Positions 1 to 5,624 of a DNA stretch of 7,015 nt are shown one piece after another. Location: NCBI GenBank assembly GCA_001789355.1, contig MFZI01000080.1:17994-25008 (forward strand), written 5' to 3'. Positions within the stretch are counted from its first letter, which is position 1. Every line of letters starts with the position of its first letter. The DNA comes from Candidatus Roizmanbacteria bacterium RIFCSPHIGHO2_01_FULL_39_8 (GTDB taxonomy: Bacteria; Patescibacteriota; Microgenomatia; UBA1406; GWC2-37-13). The notes beneath the pieces are model-generated. The model did no database searches and was not told the DNA's origin. It saw nothing but the letters and a program-made list of their open reading frames with translations. A program made the translations under genes and the position numbers.

Positions 1-120
1 GTCAGATTTTTCACCACTAATATATTCATATAGATCATTATAACAGCAATCCTTTGCCAGCGATCCAAAAGGAAGATTGATTGTTGAAGAAAGCGGCGGA
101 GTAATTGATACACTTCTCAT
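1..120 (-). CDS. Unrecognised protein, N-terminal part only (runs off the window)
   Basis: On the minus strand an ATG at 118-120 opens a frame of 40 codons without a stop up to the window edge. It begins MRSVSITPPL. It starts 11 nt after the stop of the phosphate permease on the same strand, a spacing that fits a third operon member. All three plus-strand frames at the very start of the window close quickly, so nothing competes there. No Shine-Dalgarno sequence precedes the ATG, as is also true of other starts in this window. I do not recognise the sequence: it has no signal peptide, no membrane segment and no motif I can name. It could be a chance open frame, and only the sequence beyond position 1 would settle it. 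Confidence 0.4.
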   Translation of the reverse strand, partial: MRSVSITPPLSSTINLPFGSLAKDCCYNDLYEYISGEKSD

Positions 121-131
121 AAATATAATTT

Positions 132-1127
132 TTATCTGAAGAAAAACAGGGATAGTTTTGCCGTAGTATAGGCGATTCCAGCACACACAGGAAAGGTGAG
201 AACCCACGCATATACGATGTTCTTTGCGACACTCCATCGAACAGCCTGGCGTCTCTGAACCGCTCCAACTCCTATGATGGCAGTACTTATGGTATGTGTC
301 GTGGAGAGTGGAATTCCAAAACGCGACGCCAGTTCAATTGCTGATGCGGCTGCTGTTTCTGCAGCAAAACCATGTTGTGGTTCTAATTTAGTAAGTCGCA
401 CTCCCAAGGTCTTTATTATCCGCCAGCCTCCCACCATGGTTCCTATTCCCATCATCGAAGCACAAAGTAAAATCACCCAAAAAGGTACCGTAAATTCCTT
501 CGTTATTCCTGCTATTAAAAGTGCCAAGGAAAATGTCCCGATGAATTTTTGCCCATCATTTGAACCATGACTAAAAGCCATAAATGCGGAAGAAGCTATT
601 TGGGCTCTGCCAAAAAATCTTCGTACCCTTGAAATACCTGTGTGATAAAAAAGTCGGGCGATAAGAGAAAAAAGAAAATAGGCGAATCCAAATCCCAAAA
701 AAGTTGAGAATAAAAGACCCAAACCCACTTTTGTCCACCCCTCAATAAGCAATGCATCGAAACCTCCTATGGCCAAACCCGCTCCTGCTAACCCTGCAAT
801 AAGCGCATGACTCTCACTCGTTGGCAAACCATAGCGCCATGCTAATGTACTCCAAAAGATTATACCGACCATCGCTGCCGCAACTGTCGACAGATTGATA
901 AGCTCAGGTTTTATAATCCCTGTCCCTATGGTTGTGGCAACAGCAGTACCCGAAAAAGTTCCCAATACATTGAGTATCGTAGCCATAACAAGTGCCCTCC
1001 GTGGAGACAGCACTCGCGTCGTTACTACAGTCGCAATTGAGTTCGGGGCATCTGTCCATCCATTGACAAATTCTGCCCAAAGAATAAGAAGCAACACAAC
1101 AATCAGAAGAATGGATACATGTTCCAT
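132..1127 (-). CDS. pit: PiT-family inorganic phosphate transporter
   Basis: This is a 331-residue integral membrane permease that should import inorganic phosphate (as a metal-phosphate complex or with a cation) through the cytoplasmic membrane. Both halves of the inverted-repeat PiT (PF01384) fold carry their signatures. The first is NGWTDAPNS at residues 22-30, matching the family NGxxDxxN pattern. The second is HGSNDGQKFIGT at 187-198. Further conserved stretches are LPTSESHALIAG at 101-112 and IPLSTTHTIS at 272-281. The protein is almost entirely hydrophobic, with a short loop rich in Arg/Phe around 160-175. The length suits the shorter bacterial PiT proteins. It follows the DUF47 gene by 5 nt, the classic DUF47-PiT pair, so the two are presumably co-transcribed. 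No clear ribosome-binding site precedes the ATG, which suggests coupling to the upstream stop. The sequence looks intact. Confidence 0.95.
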   Translation of the reverse strand: MEHVSILLIVVLLLILWAEFVNGWTDAPNSIATVVTTRVLSPRRALVMATILNVLGTFSGTAVATTIGTGIIKPELINLSTVAAAMVGIIFWSTLAWRYGLPTSESHALIAGLAGAGLAIGGFDALLIEGWTKVGLGLLFSTFLGFGFAYFLFSLIARLFYHTGISRVRRFFGRAQIASSAFMAFSHGSNDGQKFIGTFSLALLIAGITKEFTVPFWVILLCASMMGIGTMVGGWRIIKTLGVRLTKLEPQHGFAAETAAASAIELASRFGIPLSTTHTISTAIIGVGAVQRRQAVRWSVAKNIVYAWVLTFPVCAGIAYTTAKLSLFFFR

Positions 1128-1132
1128 GTGGC

Positions 1133-1756
1133 TTAGTAGTTTTTTATGATAATTTCGTCAATGTGATGCGCGATTTTTTCCGATCCATCCAGAATTTCTT
1201 CCATGGTAGTAAAGAGGTCTTTCCACTTTATGATCTCAACCGGGTCTTTGCCATTTGAAAAAAGCGATGTAAAGGCTTTGCGGACAAGTCCGTCGCCTGT
1301 ATTTTCGATTTTATTGATCTTTACGATGAGTTCCCGCATCCGCGAGATCGCTTTTCCTTTATGCTTCAAATTTTTGACAAGAAGGGTTACATTTTGACAG
1401 GATTCTTTTATTAGTTTGATAAACGCGCCAAACTCCTTTTCTTCCTTTTTTACCGAAAATGTATATACGTTAGATGCCAGATTTTCGATTAAATCAATCA
1501 TATCATCCAAAGAAACTGCAAGCGTATAAATATCTTCGCGATCTATGGGCGTGATGAAAGTTTGATTGATTTCCTGGAACAGTTGATGACAAATAGCGTC
1601 TGCTTTTTCTTCCATTTTCCGTGCATCCTTTTCAAGCTGGACCAGTTTACTCGAACGTATGTGAAGTTTTTCTACCAGGTTACCTAATTCATGGATAATG
1701 TTTGCTAAAGCATCAAATCGCTTGAAGAAATCTATACTCTTTGGAAAAAAATCCAT
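1133..1756 (-). CDS. DUF47 family PhoU-like phosphate transport regulator
   Basis: This 207-residue cytoplasmic, all-helical protein belongs to the DUF47/PhoU-related family (PF01865). Members are usually encoded directly before a PiT transporter and are thought to regulate it. The helical repeats carry the acidic metal-binding pattern of PhoU proteins: E49-E50-K-A-D53 in the first half, the family-typical TPIDREDI at 69-76, D84-D85 and D88 in the next helix, then E151-x-x-G-D155 and E186/E187, D190, E193 with D200 in the second half. The length is normal for DUF47 (about 200-215 aa). It is the first gene of the operon and the permease follows after 5 nt. An extended -10 element lies 10 nt upstream of the ATG, overlapping an 8-bp inverted repeat. 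This is not PhoU proper: no pst genes are near and the gene partner is PiT. Confidence 0.93.
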   Translation of the reverse strand: MDFFPKSIDFFKRFDALANIIHELGNLVEKLHIRSSKLVQLEKDARKMEEKADAICHQLFQEINQTFITPIDREDIYTLAVSLDDMIDLIENLASNVYTFSVKKEEKEFGAFIKLIKESCQNVTLLVKNLKHKGKAISRMRELIVKINKIENTGDGLVRKAFTSLFSNGKDPVEIIKWKDLFTTMEEILDGSEKIAHHIDEIIIKNY

Positions 1757-1763
1757 ATCAGCG

Positions 1764-1784
1764 TTAATAATATCACATTATTAA
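1764..1784. repeat. 8-bp perfect inverted repeat over the phosphate-operon promoter
   Basis: The arms TTAATAAT (1764-1771) and ATTATTAA (1777-1784) are perfect reverse complements with a 5-nt spacer. The element lies 8-28 nt upstream of the DUF47 start and overlaps the predicted -10. It has the shape of an operator for a dimeric regulator. AT-only arms occur by chance fairly easily, and it does not match a Pho box I know. Confidence 0.4.
1767..1775 (-). promoter_or_regulatory. Extended -10 promoter element of the DUF47-PiT operon
   Basis: Read on the minus strand the site is TG-A-TATTAT, an extended -10 element five of six identical to TATAAT. It ends 10 nt before the DUF47 ATG. A start of transcription 7 nt downstream would leave a leader of about 4 nt. 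I see no good -35 hexamer, as is common for extended -10 promoters. The inverted repeat at 1764-1784 covers the site, so a bound repressor would block it. Confidence 0.5.
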
Positions 1785-1950
1785 AATTACTACTGTTACT
1801 CCCCTCACATCTTAAGAGGCCAGAGTAGAGTAGTGAAATAGATTGTCATAGCGGTATTTTTTATGGATTTTTGAGAAAATCCTTTAAAAATAAAAAAACC
1901 AGTCTCGAGGCTAAAGTCGAAAAAAGGCTGAAATAAGCGTCTGGATAAAA

Positions 1951-1977
1951 GGAGGAGAATAAATGGAGAATAATTAA
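1951..1977 (+). other. Strong Shine-Dalgarno followed by a four-codon minigene
   Basis: The sequence AAAAGGAGGAG lies 6 nt before ATG GAG AAT AAT TAA, so the best ribosome-binding site in the window leads into a frame of only four codons. A 12-bp perfect palindrome, ATAATTAATTAT (1970-1981), overlaps the stop. It may be a leader-peptide relic or chance. Confidence 0.15.
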
Positions 1978-2054
1978 TTATCTTGAAATAATTCTTAATT
2001 TTTAACTTTTAATTTTTAATCTTTACTTGCCACTTCTCTTCCGCCAGCCTCGCA

Positions 2055-2086
2055 TGACGTCGTAAAAGATATAATTTACGACGTTA
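2055..2086. repeat. Stem-loop, 10-bp perfect arms
   Basis: ACGTCGTAAA (2057-2066) and TTTACGACGT (2075-2084) are perfect reverse complements around an 8-nt loop. As RNA the stem extends by a G-U and a U-A pair to 2055-2086. Neither strand has a T-run after it, so it is not an intrinsic terminator. It is equally consistent with an operator or an RNA hairpin. Confidence 0.55.
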
Positions 2087-2665
2087 AGCATCCACTCTTC
2101 CCGGTTTCTTGGTGTCCGAAATTTACTTATAATCTGTGATGTTTGTCAGTTGTGAAAATAGTCGAGTCCTTTCCAAGAAGAGAGGCTGGTCCCTTTAGAT
2201 CTTGAATTCCTCTCACCATTAGGAACAGTGAAGATGAATAATGAGTAACATATCGATCACTAAATATGACACAAGAGAGGAAGAAAATATCTCTCCTTCT
2301 CTTAGATTAATTTAGACTATTATATTGCTCCAAAGTCTTCTTTTTGAGGCTAATATTCATGCTCCGAAGCATTCACGGGGTGGAAGTGATAACCACACTG
2401 AAAAGAAATGTAAGTATAGTTTAGACCGTATCAACATGCTAAATACTAAAAACTGAAGCTGAATGGTGACACGTCTCAAGCAGGGATGAAGTCGATTCTA
2501 GCGCTAAATAACAATCTAAATATATAAATTTAAGGCCAAATCACATAAGTGACTATATATTCAACAGCTCAGATGTTAGAGTATAATAGCAGTCTATATA
2601 TTAACTTTCGAGGCTAATGAAATTCTTCCCGCTGAAAAGAACACCGAAGCATGCGCGGAAGATTG

Positions 2666-2701
2666 TGTTAATTTAGGCTGCTATAATAGTCTAAATTAGT
2701 A
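2666..2701. repeat. Best-preserved hairpin of the diverged repeat cluster
   Basis: TAATTTAG (2669-2676) pairs perfectly with CTAAATTA (2691-2698). As RNA the stem continues inward with G-U, C-G, U-A and G-U pairs to a 6-nt loop CTATAA (2681-2686) and outward by three more pairs, two of them G-U. The next unit (2761-2780) folds in the same way with different bases. Confidence 0.5.
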
Positions 2702-2730
2702 AATTGAGCACGGGTTTTTAAGCCTGATAC

Positions 2731-2739
2731 TTATCCACA
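2731..2739 (+). promoter_or_regulatory. Perfect DnaA-box 9-mer
   Basis: TTATCCACA is the canonical high-affinity DnaA box. Near matches with one or two mismatches occur around 2150 (minus strand), 2388 and 2266, but no dense cluster is present and dnaA/dnaN are not in view. A single 9-mer could be chance, so binding is only a possibility. Confidence 0.25.
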
Positions 2740-2760
2740 AGCGGAAGAGAATATATTATT

Positions 2761-2780
2761 TGGATTGTTACAACAGTCTA
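2761..2780. repeat. Second hairpin of the cluster, covarying with the first
   Basis: TGGATTG (2761-2767) pairs with CAGTCTA (2774-2780) around the loop TTACAA, the same stem length and loop size as the core of the 2666-2701 hairpin. Where the bases differ between the two units, pairing is kept by G-U/A-U type exchanges. Confidence 0.42.
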
Positions 2781-2844
2781 TTATAGATATTTAGCCTCAA
2801 TTTAAGATAGAATTTGTTTTAACTTAAAAATTTGTTTTGCATTT

Positions 2845-2890
2845 ATATATCCTATAGTTTTAAATACGATTAAATAACTATAGGATATAT
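2845..2890. repeat. 15-bp perfect inverted repeat downstream of the yebC operon
   Basis: ATATATCCTATAGTT (2845-2859) is exactly complementary to AACTATAGGATATAT (2876-2890) across a 16-nt spacer. It lies 77 nt beyond the stop of the membrane-protein gene. It has no adjacent T-run in either direction, so it is not a standard terminator, although a stem this long could still protect or process a 3' end. It could also be a miniature inverted-repeat remnant or a regulator site. Confidence 0.6.
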
Positions 2891-2967
2891 TGTTCACGCC
2901 CGTAACTAATAAATAATATCCTTCCTTTTCACCTCTTCCCTCTTCCCTATTTGGATGTCCTCTTTTT

Positions 2968-3783
2968 TTACCAACTGATCGAAAGAACTGAAAGAATAAA
3001 TACTACTATCCAAACTGCGATATATTCGCGAATTGTTTCTTTAAATAACCTCTGATCCAGAAAGCTGTAAATGAGTCCGGAGATACAGTAATAAGAGGAT
3101 GTTAAAAAAAGGGAGAGTATGGCTGGTTTCACAGGCACAAATGAACCTATTAGCGCAAGTTCCCCCAGTATCAATGCGATAAAAAAAGAAAATAAGAGAA
3201 TCATCCTCTCAATGCTTAAATTAAGGCGAACACTCCATATCAACTGGAGAGCAAGAAGAAAAGATACTATCCCTACTCCAATTCCGTTGAAGAAAAAATT
3301 GAGTTTAAAAGATAAGATGATATTAAATAAAAGAAAACTAATAAGCATCTGATATAAGATATTAATAGAAAATGCAGCCCGATAAAGCTGAAGACTCTTC
3401 TCTACTCCTACGTTAAAAATATTCGAACAAAGAAGAACCGCATATATTGAAATGCCGTAGAGGAAAACAAAAGGTACTCGCGTCAACCAACGTACCGGAA
3501 ACAGAAAATAAAACAGGTAAGACGCAATCGTGAGAAGAACAGGCATAAGAAAAAGCGTCAACCATTCTATCTTCTCTATTCCCTCCAATAATGCAAAGTA
3601 GCCGAGCACATAGACAAAGATGATCAATATGGGGACAAAGAAAAGGCCATTTTCGAATAGAAAGAAAGTCGACAGGAGCATAACGAAGGTGAGTATGAGC
3701 GCACCGATAACAAATCGGATACGTTTTTCAATTCGGAGAGATTTTTTTTGGAAAAAAATCAAAGCACGACTGAAATAGTTCAT
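2968..3783 (-). CDS. Polytopic membrane protein of unknown function
   Basis: This protein of 271 residues has about nine predicted membrane helices (near 23-43, 47-66, 74-96, 102-123, 136-158, 165-185, 194-216, 220-242 and 253-270). The N-terminus is short and basic (QKKSLRIEKR, 12-21), suggesting it faces the cytoplasm. Recurrent features are FPVRWLTRVPFVFLYGISIYA around 95-115 and a LYRAAFSINILYQ segment at 133-145. It resembles uncharacterised membrane proteins that I associate with Patescibacteria, but I cannot assign a family with certainty or a transport or enzymatic role. Its ATG overlaps the yebC stop codon (ATGA), so it is probably translated by coupling to yebC. The occupant of this slot in many bacteria is ruvC, which this protein does not resemble. 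No catalytic motif is visible. Confidence 0.85.
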   Translation of the reverse strand: MNYFSRALIFFQKKSLRIEKRIRFVIGALILTFVMLLSTFFLFENGLFFVPILIIFVYVLGYFALLEGIEKIEWLTLFLMPVLLTIASYLFYFLFPVRWLTRVPFVFLYGISIYAVLLCSNIFNVGVEKSLQLYRAAFSINILYQMLISFLLFNIILSFKLNFFFNGIGVGIVSFLLALQLIWSVRLNLSIERMILLFSFFIALILGELALIGSFVPVKPAILSLFLTSSYYCISGLIYSFLDQRLFKETIREYIAVWIVVFILSVLSISW

Positions 3784-4490
3784 TGATGTAAATCTGAAAA
3801 AACTTTATGAACGTCGTCTAATTCTTCTAAAGCTTTGGTAAGACCTAGGATTTTGTCTTTTTCAGATGAAGTAACTGCCGTTTGAGGCCTGTAAACAATC
3901 TCTAAATTATGTACCAGTTCATCCTTTAAGTGATCTTTAATATGTCCGACTTTTTCGTAAGGAAAATATGTGGTAAAAAAAGTGTCATTCTCGTCAACAT
4001 CAAAAGCTCCAATCTTTTGTGCAAACGAGAAGGCCTCTTCTTCTTTCATAAGATTTAGTGGTATCTGGACCATGCCACACTTTTGAAACAAGTAAGACAC
4101 AGAGCCCTTGTTTCCTAACTTGCCCCCATACATCTCCAGAGTTCGCCGTACTTCTCCTAAAGTCCTATTAGGATTATCGGTAGTTGCAACAATAAGAAGC
4201 CCTACTCCTCCTCTTCCAAAAGCCTCATACACAATTTCCTTGAGGAGGTTCTGATTGGCGCCAGAGCCTTTTTCGATTGCTCGGTCGATATTATCTTTTG
4301 GAATATTGAAATGTTTTGCTTTCACAATCGCAAGCCGAAGCTTCACGTTGTTATCTGGATCGGTTATTCCTCCACTTTCGAGAACAGCAAGAGTTATGAG
4401 CCGAGAGAGTTTAGAAAACGTGTTGCTTTTCGCCACGTCTTTTGCTTGTTTTGTATGTTTTAGTTTAGACCACTTCGAATGTCCACTCAT
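3780..4490 (-). CDS. yebC: YebC/PmpR/TACO1 family protein
   Basis: This 236-residue cytoplasmic protein belongs to the YebC/PmpR family (TACO1 in mitochondria). Members are described both as DNA-binding regulators and, more recently, as ribosome-associated factors that relieve stalling at proline-rich stretches. It has the hallmark N-terminus MSGHSKWSKLKHTK (1-14), followed by AKSNTFSKLSR (20-30), IPKDNIDRAIEKGSG (63-77), a variant of the YEGYGPGG motif at 88-95 (YEAFGRGG), NRTLGEVRRTL (108-118) and the C-terminal LEELDDVHKVFSD (221-233). The length is typical. I chose the ATG at 4488-4490 because the family begins there; the frame could be extended 11 codons to 4523, but that adds only a non-conserved hydrophobic stretch. 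No Shine-Dalgarno sequence is seen. It overlaps the next gene by 4 nt, and no ruvCAB follows. Confidence 0.96.
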   Translation of the reverse strand: MSGHSKWSKLKHTKQAKDVAKSNTFSKLSRLITLAVLESGGITDPDNNVKLRLAIVKAKHFNIPKDNIDRAIEKGSGANQNLLKEIVYEAFGRGGVGLLIVATTDNPNRTLGEVRRTLEMYGGKLGNKGSVSYLFQKCGMVQIPLNLMKEEEAFSFAQKIGAFDVDENDTFFTTYFPYEKVGHIKDHLKDELVHNLEIVYRPQTAVTSSEKDKILGLTKALEELDDVHKVFSDLHQ

Positions 4491-4534
4491 AATAAAAATA
4501 CTCAAGAAACAATAACCAAACACGCTTCAATAAT

Positions 4535-4557
4535 TGAAATTTGAATACTGAAATTTG
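4535..4557. repeat. Short direct repeat in AT-rich low-complexity spacer
   Basis: TGAAATTTG occurs at 4535-4543 and 4549-4557 (14-bp period) within the 153-nt spacer between yebC and the TPR gene. Similar word-like AT sequence appears at about 1969-2025 and 6561-6605. The three patches look like one type of degenerate low-complexity sequence placed between genes. Confidence 0.35.
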
Positions 4558-4605
4558 TTTGGATTACTTGTGAATTGGTTGTTGTGATTTTCGTTCTTAT
4601 TATAC

Positions 4606-4633
4606 TTGACTTTCCTTCCATTTCCCATATACT
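4606..4633 (+). promoter_or_regulatory. Sigma70-type promoter of the TPR gene, nearly leaderless
   Basis: TTGACT (4606-4611) and TATACT (4628-4633) are each five of six matches to the consensus and are separated by 16 bp. The -10 ends 10 nt before the ATG at 4644, so transcription should begin about 4 nt upstream of, or at, the start codon. No Shine-Dalgarno sequence fits in between. Confidence 0.7.
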
Positions 4634-4643
4634 GTATTGAATT

Positions 4644-5429
4644 ATGGAAACAATAGAACAACTTGAAAAACATGCTGTTGATGCTGCTATCAATACAGAC
4701 TGGGACGAAGCCATTCTGACAAATAAAAAAATAATTCAGCTTGATAAACAGAACCTTTCGGCACTTTTAAGGCTTGGCTTCTCTTATTTACAAAAACAAG
4801 ATTTAGATGAGGCAAAAAAGTATTATCGCAAAGCAATTAAAATACAGTCGAATAATAATGTGGCCTTGGAAAATTTAGAGAGAATTAATGTTCTTCAAAC
4901 AAAGAAAACTCGTAAAAGGAGTCAAAGTCAGATTTCACTCGATCCAAATCTTTTTCTTGATATTCCTGGCAAAACAAAAAGCGTAGCGCTCGTAAATCTC
5001 GGACAAAAAAATGTACTTGCTCAACTTTTTATTGGACAAGAAGTCTTTCTTAAGGCTAGAAACCGAAAGGTTGAAGCTCGCACTAAAGAAAACGAATATA
5101 TCGGTACCCTCCCTGATGATTTGTCGCGCAGGTTGCTTGTATTTTTAAAAGCCAAAAGCGTATATGCGGCTTTTATTAAAGAGGCAAGTTTAGCTCGGAT
5201 TACCATTTTTATTCGGGAAGAAAGAAAGGGCAATCGAGTCCAACACTATATATCATTTCCACATAACATCCAGTCGCGCATTAACGAGCTTAAATCTGAG
5301 AAAGAAGAAGACGAAGAGAGCACCGAGACAGTAGAGATAGACCTTGAAAAATTAGCCGAATCAATGGCGGCAGAAGAAAAAGAATACTTTCCCTATGGAC
5401 CGGACAATGAAGAAGAGGGAGAAGAATAG
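4644..5429 (+). CDS. TPR protein with uncharacterised C-terminal domain and acidic tail
   Basis: This soluble protein of 261 residues is the only plus-strand gene in the window. Residues 3-70 form about two tetratricopeptide repeats; the second is clear (LLRLGFSYLQKQDLDEAKKYYRKAI, 41-65, with the small/large residue TPR pattern). A basic linker (KKTRKRSQSQ, 87-96) leads to a domain at about 110-205 containing IGTLPDDLSRRLLVFLKA (153-170) and a beta-rich end. This pattern of a short beta segment plus LPxxLSxRL occurs in small uncharacterised bacterial domains; I cannot name its ligand. Residues 216-261 are strongly acidic (Glu/Asp runs). There is no signal peptide. The combination suggests a protein-protein or nucleic-acid-associated adaptor, by inference only. 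The ATG is fixed by the promoter just before it. The gene is convergent with the small gene ending at 5443, with 13 nt between them. Confidence 0.88.
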   Translation: METIEQLEKHAVDAAINTDWDEAILTNKKIIQLDKQNLSALLRLGFSYLQKQDLDEAKKYYRKAIKIQSNNNVALENLERINVLQTKKTRKRSQSQISLDPNLFLDIPGKTKSVALVNLGQKNVLAQLFIGQEVFLKARNRKVEARTKENEYIGTLPDDLSRRLLVFLKAKSVYAAFIKEASLARITIFIREERKGNRVQHYISFPHNIQSRINELKSEKEEDEESTETVEIDLEKLAESMAAEEKEYFPYGPDNEEEGEE

Positions 5430-5442
5430 GTAGTATTAAGTA

Positions 5443-5613
5443 TTATGAGCGGTAGTGTTTTATTTTCTTCCCTTTGAAAAAAAGTATCGTTCCCCGGATA
5501 TTTCTAAACCGTAAAAGTGCTTTTACTTCTTTTGGCATCTCGAAGTCTTTCATGGAACGAAGGGCCAAAATAAATGAAATAGTTAATAGTATGAGAAATA
5601 TTGGAAGTAGCAT
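5443..5613 (-). CDS. Small single-pass membrane protein
   Basis: This is a micro-protein of 56 residues if it starts at the ATG at 5611-5613. A membrane helix at the N-terminus (MLLPIFLILLTISFILALRS) is followed by a basic cytoplasmic-type tail with KDFEMPKEVKALLRF and GTILFFKGKKIKHY. An in-frame ATG at 5641-5643 would add ten polar residues and overlap the upstream gene by 19 nt. I prefer the inner start because the protein then begins directly with the helix and lies 11 nt after the upstream stop. The tail resembles small proteins I associate with Patescibacteria, of unknown function. It is the last gene of the minus-strand cluster. Coding is supported by the helix-plus-basic-tail design and close packing, not by homology I can test. 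Confidence 0.72.
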   Translation of the reverse strand: MLLPIFLILLTISFILALRSMKDFEMPKEVKALLRFRNIRGTILFFKGKKIKHYRS

Positions 5614-5624
5614 GGTTAAATTGA

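Larger units (their letters stand above)
2300..2800. repeat. Cluster of diverged repeat units with TAG...CTA hairpins
   Basis: Related segments recur about every 75-105 bp. Landmarks are AGTCT(T/A) or a variant at 2334, 2513 (AATCTA), 2591, 2688 and 2775, with a weaker CTAAATA copy near 2439. GAGGCTAA recurs at 2346-2353 and 2610-2617, and its reverse complement TTAGCCTC at 2791-2798. An outlying fused copy, AGTCTCGAGGCTAA, is at 1901-1914. CCGAAGCAT occurs at 2364 and 2644 followed by similar GC-rich bases. GCGGAAGA occurs at 2655 and 2741 at the same distance (within 1 nt) from AGTCTA. The units are too diverged and irregular for CRISPR and carry no open frame. They look like an old tandem or dispersed repeat family with palindromic cores. 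This was judged by eye, so the unit boundaries are approximate. Confidence 0.5.
1757..2967. other. 1.2-kb gene-free, repeat-rich interval
   Basis: This stretch separates the phosphate operon, which leads away from it, from the yebC operon, which ends at it. No reading frame of useful length exists on either strand, and I see no tRNA, rRNA or tmRNA signature. It contains AT-rich low-complexity sequence (about 1969-2025), a 12-bp-arm hairpin (2055-2086), a cluster of diverged repeats (about 2300-2800), a DnaA-box 9-mer (2731-2739), a 15-bp-arm inverted repeat (2845-2890) and a pyrimidine-rich tract (2920-2968). It could encode a structured RNA, serve as a protein-binding or replication-related locus, or be a graveyard of old repeats. 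Confidence 0.7.

Noticed and set aside
274..570. 98-codon plus-strand frame inside the phosphate permease
   Set aside because: It is antisense to a gene with clear PiT signatures and its peptide looks like a reverse-frame translation.
2300..2800. CRISPR array
   Set aside because: The units are strongly diverged, spacing varies from about 75 to 105 bp, there are no identical repeats of 25-37 bp, and no cas gene is nearby.
2300..2800. Integron attC array
   Set aside because: The paired RYYYAAC/GTTRRRY core sites are not present at regular positions, no cassette-like reading frames lie between units, and no integrase is visible.
2845..2890. Intrinsic terminator of the yebC operon
   Set aside because: The stem is AT-rich and no T-run follows on either strand, so the canonical form is not met.
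4491..4523. Eleven-codon upstream extension of yebC
   Set aside because: The family invariably begins MSGHSKW; the extension is hydrophobic, not conserved and lies in AT-rich spacer sequence.
4599..4604. TATAAT on the minus strand as the yebC -10
   Set aside because: It would leave a leader of about 100 nt, and at 16-18 bp spacing the -35 is poor (three of six at best); it is too weak to annotate, though not excluded.
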